64,000 bases of DNA, taken from positions 186,001 to 250,000 of the forward strand of contig NZ_JACHLB010000001.1 in NCBI RefSeq assembly GCF_014207905.1, written 5' to 3'. This DNA comes from Flavobacterium notoginsengisoli. GTDB taxonomy: Bacteria; Bacteroidota; Bacteroidia; Flavobacteriales; Flavobacteriaceae. The notes beneath the pieces were generated by a model that saw nothing but the letters and a program-made list of their open reading frames with translations, made no database searches and was not told the origin of the DNA. Shown in pieces: positions 34,052 through 43,450 of the stretch. Within the stretch, counting starts at the first letter, position 1. Each line of letters starts with the position of its first letter. The position numbers and the translations under genes are program-made.

Positions 34052-35941
34052 TTATTTCTTATTGAAGATCTGAATTGACTTATCAGAAACATAAAAAATA
34101 TTCTGAGTAGCCGGGTCAATCTCATAAAGAGGTTTATTGTTAGTGAAGATGATTTTATCAATCTCTTTTCCGTCAGCTTTACTAACTTTCACTAAAACTT
34201 TTTCTCCTGTATCTGCTTTTGCAAAAATATATGAGAAATCTCTGTTTTGTTTCATTGCATTAAAACGAGAATTAAATTTAGCCGCTACAATTCCTAAAGC
34301 TGCAGATCCTGCTGCATAAGCTTGTGCTTGATCCTTATTTGTTTGATCTCCTTTTGCAACTGCAGTTCTCAAGTTACCTTCAGAATCACGATATGTCATA
34401 GTTAGATCAGCACCTTTAACAGAACTTACTGCAGAACCAACACCTAAACCAATACTTCCAACAATTGCAGCACTTTTAATTAAACGTCTTCCTGTTTCAC
34501 CTGGTTGGTTGTAAGTTAAATGGTATTTTACAGTTCCATCCATATTAACTCCCATTACTTCAAGCGGTCCTGAAAGCACAACTCCCCAAGGAAACTGCTC
34601 GATACTGTTTAATTCTTTTTCTCTTTTGATATTTACTTTAGCAAACGGCTCTGGTTTATCGTCGATGCTTGGATCGAATTTGTATAATTTCTCATCATTA
34701 TACACTAAGTAAGAATTTGTAGCTTCGTCATAAGTTGGTAAAACTGGACGGCTTTTTTCAAACTTAATATTACGTTTCCAAAGTTTAACTCCAGTCTTAT
34801 AATCAACCATATTTCCGTAAGTTCCTGTAAGGTACATTACCTTTTCACCAACTTTTCCTAAGTAGTAAATTGGATCTTCTTTATCATCAGAGATTTCGAT
34901 GAATTTTTTCCAAAGCTTTTCTCCATCTTTGTTGATCAACATCATTTCATTTTCTGCAACATATAAGAAATCTTGACCAATTGGAATTACTCTTTTCAAA
35001 CCGCCTCCACGAGCATCTTTTTTCCAGATTTTTTCTCCTGTTTTTAAGTCAAAAAAGTTGAAACCGCTATCATGAGCAATTAATAATTTTGTTCCCCAAT
35101 CTTCTAAATAAACAACATATTTAGTTTTAATAGATTCTTTCCAGATACTTTTTCCGTCTTCTGTACTCAAAACATTAATATATTCTTTAGTTGAAAGAAG
35201 TCCAGCAGAATTAACTACGACAATATTTTTATCATTTTGTGTTTCGTAAAATCTTGTGTAATCTTCGTCTGCTTTCCAGTTTAATTTTCCGTTTTCTTTA
35301 TTAAAAGAGTACAGTTTTCCATAAAGCAAATAATAAACTGTGTTACCATTAATCTTTGCTTTGTTTGTTAAACTTGAAGCTTTAGTTGAAAAGCTTATTA
35401 ACGATTTTGCTTTATCAACCGTTGTATTCCATTTAATTTCACCAGTTGTCAAATCTAGCAATGCAACTGCCATTTCTCCGTCTTTTTTAAGAGTAAGAAG
35501 ATATTCGTTGGTTTCAGGAATAAAATCTGATTGAAAAACCCAAAAAGATTCTTTTGAAGAGTTGTAAACAATTTTACCTGAATCGGTATTAATAATCAAA
35601 TATTTTGAATTGATGTATGCCTCAACATACGGGCTTCCTGGAACTGTAGACAAATCTCTTTTTTCTTTAAAAAGATTTCCAAAATCAGGATCACTTAAGA
35701 CATCTTTTGAAGTAAGAGTTCCAAAATCTTCTTTTGTTAAAGTCCAAATAACTTTTTTTGTTTCGGGATCTAACCCCTTTACTGTTCCGCCTTCTTTAAA
35801 GACAATAACTCCTGTGATTTCGTTTTGAACCAAATCTTGAACAGCATTTTCTGTTGTCACTATTTCATCATATTTTCTTTGGGCAATTGATGAAACCGTT
35901 ACCGACAGAAGCAAAATAATCGAAAACGTAATTTTCTTCAT
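34052..35941 (-). CDS. PQQ-like beta-propeller protein (BamB-like), exported
   Basis: A 629-residue exported protein (signal MKKITFSIILLLSVTVSSIA) built of repeated PQQ-type propeller blades: GGTVKGLDPETKKVIWTLTK, DLTTGEIKWNTTVDKAKS, SFNKENGKLNWKADEDYTRF, VLSTEDGKSIWKESIKTKYV, FFDLKTGEKIWKKDARGGGL. A glycine/alanine-rich stretch (IVGSIGLGVGSAVSSVKGAD) and more blades follow. Propellers of this kind act as scaffolds, as BamB does for the outer-membrane assembly machine, but this protein is far longer than BamB and lacks a lipobox, so the exact role is open. It follows recO by 120 bases. Confidence 0.82.
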   Translation of the reverse strand: MKKITFSIILLLSVTVSSIAQRKYDEIVTTENAVQDLVQNEITGVIVFKEGGTVKGLDPETKKVIWTLTKEDFGTLTSKDVLSDPDFGNLFKEKRDLSTVPGSPYVEAYINSKYLIINTDSGKIVYNSSKESFWVFQSDFIPETNEYLLTLKKDGEMAVALLDLTTGEIKWNTTVDKAKSLISFSTKASSLTNKAKINGNTVYYLLYGKLYSFNKENGKLNWKADEDYTRFYETQNDKNIVVVNSAGLLSTKEYINVLSTEDGKSIWKESIKTKYVVYLEDWGTKLLIAHDSGFNFFDLKTGEKIWKKDARGGGLKRVIPIGQDFLYVAENEMMLINKDGEKLWKKFIEISDDKEDPIYYLGKVGEKVMYLTGTYGNMVDYKTGVKLWKRNIKFEKSRPVLPTYDEATNSYLVYNDEKLYKFDPSIDDKPEPFAKVNIKREKELNSIEQFPWGVVLSGPLEVMGVNMDGTVKYHLTYNQPGETGRRLIKSAAIVGSIGLGVGSAVSSVKGADLTMTYRDSEGNLRTAVAKGDQTNKDQAQAYAAGSAALGIVAAKFNSRFNAMKQNRDFSYIFAKADTGEKVLVKVSKADGKEIDKIIFTNNKPLYEIDPATQNIFYVSDKSIQIFNKK

Positions 35942-36061
35942 GGTAGATTTTTTTTAATTATTGGTATTAGATATTAATGAGAATTTGCATTCCAAAACCA
36001 AAAATACGGGGGACTTTTTAGTAAAAAAATACTGAGCAAATATATAAAAATAGAAATGTGA

Positions 36062-36775
36062 TTATGAAAAAATTTCTTTCAAAATATCTAAAGATTTTGG
36101 CTTCTTAAAACCCTCTAAATGAGCAGAATAATAATCAATCAAAACTTTTAACAATATTTGTCTTTCAATCACATGAAAGACTTTTTGACTATTGTCAAAC
36201 TTTAAATCAATAAGTTTTTTTAACAAATTGGTTTCGTGTTCAGAAAGTGCATTCGAATTGTGGAAAGCCGTAAAAATTCCTTCGTTGATTTCAAAAAAAG
36301 GAAGATCAATATCAGAAAGATCTGGGTAGAAACCGAGGTATTTTGTAATTTCTAAAAGTAAAATTAAATGAAAATTCGAAATTTCGTCGTGATGATCCAA
36401 CCAGGTCAACGCTGTTTCTAAAAACAAGAAAAGATGTTCGTTTTTTTCTTCTTCCTGAATCGAATAATGAAGCATTTCAGATAAAAACATCACCATTGTA
36501 CTTTTCACAATATCGGTATGAATACTCTGAAAAGGAACTGCGCTTTTTATTTCTTTAAAATTTTCTAAAGTACCTTTATTTTTATGAACAGCTTCTATTT
36601 CTAAAATAGAAAATGGCTGGAAATAGGCTATTTTCTGACTTGCTTTCCTACTCGAAAAAGCATCTCGCACAAAATAAGATTTCAGCCCATTAGAAAGCGT
36701 AAAGCATTTCACAATCAAGCTTTTTTCTTGAAATTTTAAAGATGAAATTACTATGGCTTTGGTTTTTACGAGCAC
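36062..36775 (-). CDS. recO: DNA repair protein RecO
   Basis: Single-strand DNA annealing and RecA-loading protein of the RecFOR pathway. The 237-residue product has the N-terminal OB fold with the invariant start (MLVKTKAIVISSLKFQEKSL) and the LKSYFVRDAFSS segment, and a C-terminal helical domain (FLFLETALTWLDHHDEISNF, LEITKYLGFYPDLSDIDLPF). No zinc-binding cysteine set is visible, as in other Bacteroidota RecO. The gap to the upstream SGNH gene (91 bases) holds a repeat. Confidence 0.93.
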   Translation of the reverse strand: MLVKTKAIVISSLKFQEKSLIVKCFTLSNGLKSYFVRDAFSSRKASQKIAYFQPFSILEIEAVHKNKGTLENFKEIKSAVPFQSIHTDIVKSTMVMFLSEMLHYSIQEEEKNEHLFLFLETALTWLDHHDEISNFHLILLLEITKYLGFYPDLSDIDLPFFEINEGIFTAFHNSNALSEHETNLLKKLIDLKFDNSQKVFHVIERQILLKVLIDYYSAHLEGFKKPKSLDILKEIFS

Positions 36776-36789
36776 AAATTTTTGTTTTT

Positions 36790-36856
36790 TTGTTTCAGGT
36801 TTCAGGTTTCAAGTTTCCAATCTGACTGAAAACTGTGACTGTGACTGAAAACTAAA
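36790..36856. repeat. Intergenic repeat: CAGGTTTCA and GACTGAAAACT words
   Basis: Two tandem copies of GTTTCAG near 36796-36812 are followed by GACTGAAAACTGTGACTG and another GACTGAAAACTAAAG. The same words appear at 48520-48545, 50650-50720 and 54287-54360, always in gaps between genes. Confidence 0.6.
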
Positions 36857-36865
36857 GAATAGTTA

Positions 36866-37897
36866 TTACTTTATTGCTTTTTTTATTTCATTAGAAATAA
36901 TTTTAGAAGCGACTGGAGACCAATGGCTGTCATCATAAAAATAAATATCTTTTTCAACTTCTAAATGTGCAGAAAGAACTTTTTTTGAATCAATATATAT
37001 GTAGTCTTTTTTAAGAGCACTTAGATGATTAAAAAATAATGGCCTCGGAAACTTTGTTTTATCAGCAATATAATCATAGTAAAGATCGTATTTATCGGGA
37101 GCTGGCAAAACAATAAGCTTCACTTTTTTACTTTTCAACTTATTCGACAAATCATTTAAAACATCATTTAGCTTTTGAACTACCACCAAATCATTGTTTT
37201 CTTTTAGAAAATACAAATCTTTAAATAGAAACAATAAATTATTTTCATTAACACTAAATAAATTATTTTTGTTGAGAACGACATTATAAGCATATCTATT
37301 GGACAAATAGTTTTGATCAAAATAATAACGAGCCATTGAAAAAGGAAATTGAACTGTTTTTTTTGAAAAAAAAGGATCTGTATTATCTATTTCAGAAGGT
37401 TTATGATTACGAACCAAACTGTCTAATTGAGATGTCATTCTTATTTTCGAAGTATCAATATTTTTTGCACTTAAAGTGAAACTTCTTTCTACATTTTCCA
37501 ATATCACATATTCAATATTATACTTTTCAAAAAAATCTCCATTTGATAATTCGTATAAGGTTTGAATTTGATTTCCAGAAAGGAATCTATCAATGTATAA
37601 AACACTATTTTGCTCTGCAAGATAATTTTTATACCCATAATTATCCTGCTCAGAAAATGAATCTCCAATAATCAGAATTTTTTCCTTTCTGTTTTTTCCT
37701 TCTGAATATTTATTAAAGTAAATTTTACGGTTAAATTCATCACGAAATACATTTCTATATTCTTTAAAAACATTCGGAAAACATCCTAAACGAATTAAAT
37801 CTGGCGATTCGGCGCTACTGTAAAAGAGAAACGTAATTACATAAAGAAATGCGAATGGAGCTATGAAAAAGGATGCTTTAAAAATAATTTTTTTCAT
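36866..37897 (-). CDS. SGNH/AlgX-like protein paired with an MBOAT acyltransferase
   Basis: A 343-residue protein with one N-terminal membrane helix (KASFFIAPFAFLYVITFLFY) and an extracytoplasmic SGNH-hydrolase-like domain: the block I motif GDSFSEQ with G78-D79-S80 and a C-terminal DDSHWSPVAS holding the catalytic Asp-His pair. Proteins of the AlgX/AlgJ type work next to MBOAT acyltransferases and pass acetyl groups onto polysaccharide. The MBOAT gene stops 3 bases before this start, so the two are a functional pair. Its target polymer is unknown. Confidence 0.85.
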   Translation of the reverse strand: MKKIIFKASFFIAPFAFLYVITFLFYSSAESPDLIRLGCFPNVFKEYRNVFRDEFNRKIYFNKYSEGKNRKEKILIIGDSFSEQDNYGYKNYLAEQNSVLYIDRFLSGNQIQTLYELSNGDFFEKYNIEYVILENVERSFTLSAKNIDTSKIRMTSQLDSLVRNHKPSEIDNTDPFFSKKTVQFPFSMARYYFDQNYLSNRYAYNVVLNKNNLFSVNENNLLFLFKDLYFLKENNDLVVVQKLNDVLNDLSNKLKSKKVKLIVLPAPDKYDLYYDYIADKTKFPRPLFFNHLSALKKDYIYIDSKKVLSAHLEVEKDIYFYDDSHWSPVASKIISNEIKKAIK

Positions 37898-37900
37898 AAA

Positions 37901-39337
37901 TTAAAACTGAAAGTAAATAAATTGCTGTTTCTCTCCACTAAATACAAAAATTGCAACTATAATAATATAATAAAATAGATATCTAAGTGGTGATTTCCAT
38001 CTTACTCTCAGCTTAGCTAAGGCAAACTCTTCCTCTCTTCCTTGCCATTCAATCAAAATAAATAATAAAATTAAAACCAACAGAACTACAGGTGCAATTG
38101 TTGGCATTGAAAACAATGAACTCGAAAACATGTGTGAAATATAGTCTATTGCATGTTCTAAATTATTTGCTCTAAAAAATATCCATGCAAAAACTGTTAA
38201 ACTAAATGTCAAAACTATTTGAAAAACTTCCTTAATACTTGGCAAATATTTACCTTGAGCGACAACATCTAAATTTTTTCGATTTGTATTAAAAATAATA
38301 GAAGGCATAATATAAAGCGCATTCAAGAAGCCCCAAACAATAAAAGTCCAATTTGCTCCATGCCAAAATCCGCTTACTAAAAAAATAATAAAGGTATTTC
38401 TAATTTTCATCCATACATTTCCTTTACTTCCTCCTAATGGAATGTATAGATAATCTCTAAACCATGTTGAAAGAGAAATATGCCATCTTCTCCAGAATTC
38501 TGCAATATCTCTTGAAAAGTAAGGGAAAGCGAAATTTTTCAACAAATCAATACCCAAAAGACGTGCAGCTCCTATTGCAATATCTGAATATCCTGAAAAA
38601 TCGCCATAAATTTGAAATGAAAAAAATATTGCTCCTAATAAGAGTGTACTCCCAGATTGTTCTGCAGAATCATTAAAAATTGTATTAACGTATTGAGCAC
38701 ATTGATCAGCAATTACAATTTTTTTAAACAATCCCCACAAAATTTGCCTTAAACCGTCTACTGCTTTTTCATAATCAAAAACTCTCTTTTGTTTAATTTG
38801 AGGTAATAAATGCGTAGCACGTTCTATAGGCCCTGCAACAAGCAAAGGAAAAAAACTAACGAATAAAGAATAATCAACGATATTCTTCTCGGCAGATATT
38901 CTTCCTTTATAAATATCAATTACATAAGACAAACCGTGAAAAGTATAAAATGAAATACCGACAGGCAATAAAACGTCTAATGTCAAAGGATTTATCTGTA
39001 AACCAAAATTGGCAACACCTGCTACGAAAGACTCAACAAAAAAATTATAATACTTAAAAATGCCAAGAAAGCCAAGATTTATAGATATACTAAGCCAAAA
39101 CCAAAATTTTCGCATATTTTGATTAGTAGATTCAAATATCTTAATTCCAGAAAAATAATCTAAAGCAGTAGAAAATATTAATAGAAATAAAAACCTCCAA
39201 TCCCAACAAGCATAAAAAAAATAACTTGCTAAAAGCAGCAATATGTTTTGAGATCTCAGTGATTTATTTACTACAAACCAATAAAAAATAAAAACTAGTG
39301 GTAAAAAAATTGCAAAATTTAGCGAATTAAAAAGCAT
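37901..39337 (-). CDS. MBOAT-family O-acyltransferase (AlgI-like)
   Basis: A 478-residue polytopic membrane acyltransferase with about a dozen hydrophobic segments. The MBOAT signature is intact: H286 in FWRRWHISLSTWFRDYLYIP and the invariant H326 in SGFWHGANWTFIVWG. Enzymes of this type (AlgI, DltB, PatA) move an acyl group from a cytoplasmic donor across the inner membrane to an acceptor outside. The adjacent SGNH gene is the expected partner, giving a two-gene polysaccharide O-acetylation unit. Its start lies 37 bases after porZ. Confidence 0.92.
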   Translation of the reverse strand: MLFNSLNFAIFLPLVFIFYWFVVNKSLRSQNILLLLASYFFYACWDWRFLFLLIFSTALDYFSGIKIFESTNQNMRKFWFWLSISINLGFLGIFKYYNFFVESFVAGVANFGLQINPLTLDVLLPVGISFYTFHGLSYVIDIYKGRISAEKNIVDYSLFVSFFPLLVAGPIERATHLLPQIKQKRVFDYEKAVDGLRQILWGLFKKIVIADQCAQYVNTIFNDSAEQSGSTLLLGAIFFSFQIYGDFSGYSDIAIGAARLLGIDLLKNFAFPYFSRDIAEFWRRWHISLSTWFRDYLYIPLGGSKGNVWMKIRNTFIIFLVSGFWHGANWTFIVWGFLNALYIMPSIIFNTNRKNLDVVAQGKYLPSIKEVFQIVLTFSLTVFAWIFFRANNLEHAIDYISHMFSSSLFSMPTIAPVVLLVLILLFILIEWQGREEEFALAKLRVRWKSPLRYLFYYIIIVAIFVFSGEKQQFIYFQF

Positions 39338-39374
39338 TAAATAGATTTAGATATCGTGATTTGATTGTTTTTTT

Positions 39375-41660
39375 CTAACGGATTATCATTACTTTTTTAA
39401 CTTTGGTTTCGCCACCGTCTTGCGCGGAAATAAAAACCATGTAAACTCCAGAAGCGACTTTGTATTTACCAAAAGCAGTCGTATCCCATTCTACAGTTCC
39501 TCCCGAAGAAGTTATTTCGTAAACGAGATTGCCTTCAATATCTGTTATTTTAACATTGGCTTTATCAATTAGACCAGCAACTTTTACCGTTCCCGAATAA
39601 TTTGGACGAACCGGATTTGGATACACATAAGCGTTACTCAAATCGTCATTTGCCGAAGTTGCTACTCCATTAAACGAAATCATTCCTTTATTGGTTGCGA
39701 TAAAAACTTCGCCTGTTTTGCCATTTATCTTAATGTCATTGATTACGTTACTTGGTAATGGCGAATTGTTTATGGTAAAATGATATTTCGTTTCCTGACC
39801 GTTTGGAGAAACCATAAAAACACCAGAATCTGCTGTTCCGATCCATTTATTATTGGCACCGTCAACTACGATAGAAGTAATAAATTGTTCGTACATTAAT
39901 TCTTGAGCCAGATTATCTTCCATTATAATTATCGGATTTGCCTTTAATTGGCTATCACCTTGAAAATTTGCAACATTAGACAAAACTCTTAAACCTTTTA
40001 TAGTTCCAATCCAAAGTTGGTTTTTTGTATCTAATGCAATACTTCTCACATCTGCAACTGGCAAATTTCCAGCATCTGTACCAAAAGTCATTTTTTTGAA
40101 AGTGTTGGTAGTTTCATTAAATGCAACAACACCATCTCTATTGGTTCCGATCCATTTTACATTATTACGGTCAACAACTATACTAGAGTAACTATCTGCT
40201 TCTGCATTATCCAGAATCGAGGTCATAGCGTAACTTCCCCATTGTCCGTTTGTTTTTAAAACTTTCAAACCATTTTTAATTCGACTATTGGTTACCCAAA
40301 GATTTCCTGTTTTATCAAAAGCAGTTGCATTGATACGAACATCAATATAATTTGGCCCCTCTGTGGTAATCGATTCTAATCCGCTGTTTTTTTCATTATA
40401 TAATAAAGTCGGAACATCGTTTTCTATTTTCAATAATCCTGAGAAAAACGAACTAGCATAAACCAATTTTTCATTGGTTGGATTAACAATAATTCTGGTA
40501 ATGGATTTCGCCTCAAGAACCTCAGAATAAGGAATATTTAACCAGCCAGAAGTATTGTATTTACTAATTCCGTAACTATCCAAATTGTACGGATCATAAG
40601 AAGTATCATAATCCCCGTAAACAGCCCACAAAACATTTGGAGTTGCATCTAAAGAAAAAATATTATTTCGCAACGGTCCCGCTGGTGTACTATTTTCGAA
40701 AGTTGACGCATTACTAAGTGACGAAACAAATAATCCTTTTTCTTTTGTTCCGATAAAAAGCTGATCTCCAACAGCAGTCGAACAAGTAAAATTTAAAGTA
40801 TTATCTAGAACTTGAGTATTTGATATTTGCCTATTTAAAACCAACTGATTGTTATAAACATATACCGTATTTGCAGTTGTTATAAATAGGTTATGATTTT
40901 TTGCTCTCATATCTACAGCAGCCTGCGGTAATTGAGAAAAACCCACAAATGTATTTGAACTAAATCTATGAAGATAGCCTGAATCATTAATTGCCAGAAG
41001 TTCTGTGTCTAAAGTTTCGACACTAGACCAATTTCCAGAATTTACAACTATCCATTGGTTATAATCTATCAAATTAGCATTATTAATATCTGCTCTTCTT
41101 ATTCCGCTTGAAGTCGCTGCATATATAAATCCGTTGAAAATTGCAGTTTGTTTTACACTAATTTCAGCTCCATTGTCTCCAATAAAGTAAGTATCACCAA
41201 ATTTTGAAGTATTCAAATTAAACTGCACAATTCCGAAATCGCACGAAACATAAACCAAACCGTTATATTCCATAAAATGATTGATTTTTTTGAGGTTTGA
41301 AGGAAGCTGTTTATTGATAATATCAACAACTTTTAAAATACTTCCGTCTGTTTCATTCACCAAAATCATTAATCCGTTTTCGTAACCAATTATTGTTTTC
41401 TTAAACGTTTCACTGTAATAAACCGCCGAAATGGTCTGTCCTGATAAACCATCAACGGTTGTAGTTGTTTTAAGTACATTGGTTGCAATACTTTTGGAAA
41501 ACAAAGCATTTTCCGAAGCAGCAAAAACGGTTGTTGATGATTCTGAAATATCTTTTATTTCGTTAAACGAAAAATATCCCTGCCATGACAATTTATTCTG
41601 CGCCTGAGTAAATTGAAATAGTATTAAAAATAAAACGTAGAAAAAGCTGTTTTTCATCAT
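39375..41660 (-). CDS. porZ: PorZ-like type IX secretion protein with propeller and CTD
   Basis: A 761-residue exported protein (signal MMKNSFFYVLFLILFQFTQA) with two beta-propeller domains of the two-component-regulator-propeller type (VKWIGTNRDGVVAFNETTNT, LWIGTIKGLRVLSNVANF, NKWIGTADSGVFMVSPNG) and a C-terminal T9SS sorting domain (AYVYPNPVRPNYSGTVKVAG and VYMVFISAQDGGETKVKKVM). This is the architecture of PorZ, which in Porphyromonas gingivalis delivers anionic lipopolysaccharide to the surface sortase complex. recO nearby is a normal neighbour. Other propeller-CTD proteins are possible, but order and size fit PorZ. Confidence 0.8.
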   Translation of the reverse strand: MMKNSFFYVLFLILFQFTQAQNKLSWQGYFSFNEIKDISESSTTVFAASENALFSKSIATNVLKTTTTVDGLSGQTISAVYYSETFKKTIIGYENGLMILVNETDGSILKVVDIINKQLPSNLKKINHFMEYNGLVYVSCDFGIVQFNLNTSKFGDTYFIGDNGAEISVKQTAIFNGFIYAATSSGIRRADINNANLIDYNQWIVVNSGNWSSVETLDTELLAINDSGYLHRFSSNTFVGFSQLPQAAVDMRAKNHNLFITTANTVYVYNNQLVLNRQISNTQVLDNTLNFTCSTAVGDQLFIGTKEKGLFVSSLSNASTFENSTPAGPLRNNIFSLDATPNVLWAVYGDYDTSYDPYNLDSYGISKYNTSGWLNIPYSEVLEAKSITRIIVNPTNEKLVYASSFFSGLLKIENDVPTLLYNEKNSGLESITTEGPNYIDVRINATAFDKTGNLWVTNSRIKNGLKVLKTNGQWGSYAMTSILDNAEADSYSSIVVDRNNVKWIGTNRDGVVAFNETTNTFKKMTFGTDAGNLPVADVRSIALDTKNQLWIGTIKGLRVLSNVANFQGDSQLKANPIIIMEDNLAQELMYEQFITSIVVDGANNKWIGTADSGVFMVSPNGQETKYHFTINNSPLPSNVINDIKINGKTGEVFIATNKGMISFNGVATSANDDLSNAYVYPNPVRPNYSGTVKVAGLIDKANVKITDIEGNLVYEITSSGGTVEWDTTAFGKYKVASGVYMVFISAQDGGETKVKKVMIIR

Positions 41661-41723
41661 TTAAAGTATTCGGATAGACAAATATACTACAAACGGAATT
41701 ATTTACTTTTTGATACAAATAAA

Positions 41724-41763
41724 AAAGCCTCTAAATTATCTTCAAAAGATAAATAGAGGCTTT
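41724..41763 (-). terminator. Terminator after gdhA
   Basis: AAAGCCTCTAAATTATCTT pairs with AAGATAAATAGAGGCTTT over a tiny loop, with A- and T-runs on either side; 21 bases past the gdhA stop. Confidence 0.88.
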
Positions 41764-41784
41764 CTATATTAAATAAGATGAGTT

Positions 41785-43128
41785 TTAAACCACACCTTGC
41801 GCCAACATAGCATCTGCTACTTTAACAAATCCGGCAATGTTTGCTCCTTTTACGTAGTTTACATATCCGTCTTCTTCGACACCATACTTTTTACATTGAT
41901 TGTGAATTCCGATCATGATTTCTTTCAATCTCAAATCTACCTCTTCACTAGTCCAATTTAAACGAATAGAGTTTTGAGTCATTTCTAATCCAGAAGCAGC
42001 AACTCCACCAGCGTTAGCCGCTTTTCCTGGAGCAAATAAAACTTTATTGTCTAAGAAAAGTTTAATTGCATCTAAAGTTGAAGGCATGTTTGCCGCTTCA
42101 GTTACACATAAAACTCCGTTATCAATAAGTTTTTGAGCATCTTCTCCATTCAATTCATTTTGAGTAGCACATGGAATTGCAATATCGACTTTTACTTCCC
42201 ATGGACTTTTTCCTTTGTGGAAAACAGCATTTGGATATTTCTCTAAATATCTTTCCGCTCTATTATCACCTGTAGCTCTCATTTCTAACATGTGATCGAT
42301 TTTTTCTCCAGAAATTCCTTCTTCATCATAAATGTAACCGTCAGGACCAGAAATGGTAACTACTTTTCCGCCTAATTCATTTACTTTTAAAGCAACTCCC
42401 CAAGCCACATTTCCAAATCCAGAAATAGCAACTCTTTTACCTTTAATTTCTTGACCAATAGTACGAAGCATTTGGTCTGTGAAATATACAACTCCATATC
42501 CAGTAGCTTCTGGTCTAATTAATGAACCTCCGTAAGCCAAACCTTTTCCAGTCAAAACTCCAGTAAATTCATTTCTAATTCTCTTGTATTGTCCGAATAA
42601 ATAACCAATTTCTCTTGCTCCAACACCAATATCTCCAGCAGGAACGTCAAGATCTGGACCAATATGACGGCATAATTCTGTCATAAATGATTGGCAGAAA
42701 CGCATAATTTCTCCATCAGATTTTCCTTCAGGATCAAAATCAGAACCTCCTTTTCCACCACCCATTGGAAGTGTTGTCAAACTGTTTTTGAAAACTTGCT
42801 CGAAAGCCAAAAATTTCAAAACAGATAAATTTACTGTATGGTGAAATCTAATTCCTCCTTTATAAGGTCCAATAGCAGAGTTCATTTGAATTCTAAAACC
42901 TCTGTTTACGATAATTTCTCCTTTATCATCTACCCACGGAACTCTAAAAATGATTGATCTTTCTGGTTCAGCGATTCTTAGAAGTATATTTTTACCGTCG
43001 TATTTTTTTTTCTCAGAAATAAACGGAATAACTGTTTCTGCAAATTCTCTAACAGCTTGAAGAAATTCTGGCTCGTTTGGATTTTTTGACTCAATAAGAG
43101 CCATAAATTCATTTATTTTTTGTTCCAT
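41785..43128 (-). CDS. gdhA: NADP-specific glutamate dehydrogenase
   Basis: Reversibly aminates 2-oxoglutarate to glutamate, a main ammonium-assimilation step. The 447 residues equal the E. coli GdhA length. The substrate domain carries FRIQMNSAIGPYKGGIRFHH, the catalytic lysine motif TTLPMGGGKGGSDFDPEGKS, and DVPAGDIGVGAREIGYLFGQ; the nucleotide domain has VAISGFGNVAWGVALKVNEL. The 447-residue form is the NADP-linked type. A TAnnTTTG box and a pair of palindromes lie in the upstream region, so nitrogen-dependent control is possible. Confidence 0.96.
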   Translation of the reverse strand: MEQKINEFMALIESKNPNEPEFLQAVREFAETVIPFISEKKKYDGKNILLRIAEPERSIIFRVPWVDDKGEIIVNRGFRIQMNSAIGPYKGGIRFHHTVNLSVLKFLAFEQVFKNSLTTLPMGGGKGGSDFDPEGKSDGEIMRFCQSFMTELCRHIGPDLDVPAGDIGVGAREIGYLFGQYKRIRNEFTGVLTGKGLAYGGSLIRPEATGYGVVYFTDQMLRTIGQEIKGKRVAISGFGNVAWGVALKVNELGGKVVTISGPDGYIYDEEGISGEKIDHMLEMRATGDNRAERYLEKYPNAVFHKGKSPWEVKVDIAIPCATQNELNGEDAQKLIDNGVLCVTEAANMPSTLDAIKLFLDNKVLFAPGKAANAGGVAASGLEMTQNSIRLNWTSEEVDLRLKEIMIGIHNQCKKYGVEEDGYVNYVKGANIAGFVKVADAMLAQGVV

Positions 43129-43184
43129 ATTTGAAATAAATTATTCAGATAAGTTGATTTATTTTGCTTTTAATTTTAAGAAAT

Positions 43185-43225
43185 AAACGTTTAAGAAAAC
43201 GTTTTCGTTTCAACAAGCAAAGATA
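43185..43225 (-). promoter_or_regulatory. gdhA promoter box with two adjacent palindromes
   Basis: TATCTTTG (complement of 43218-43225) matches TAnnTTTG. Just downstream for gdhA lie the palindromes AAAACGTTTT (43196-43205) and AAACGTTT (43185-43192), three bases apart. They look like a tandem operator, but no regulator is identified. The gene-free stretch 43129-43450 otherwise holds only this and the promoter at 43398-43427. Confidence 0.4.
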
Positions 43226-43397
43226 TATCAAATTCTGATTCATTGTTATATTTTTCACTTTTTTGAATCGATTTATACATTTTTCAAACAATACAAAAAA
43301 ATCCATTTTACATGTAGGGGTTTACACGCAAATAACTCCGTAAATGTTAGCAAATTAAGTATTTTGTTACTTATTTTTTAATAGAGCCATTTAATAT

Positions 43398-43427
43398 TTT
43401 GAATCGAATATGTTTTTTATATATTTG
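43398..43427 (+). promoter_or_regulatory. Promoter of the outer-membrane-type gene at 43451
   Basis: TTTG (43398-43401) and TATATTTG (43420-43427) are 18 bases apart; the ATG follows 23 bases after the -7 box. Confidence 0.55.
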
Positions 43428-43450
43428 CCAAGATTTGTAAGCCCTATAAA

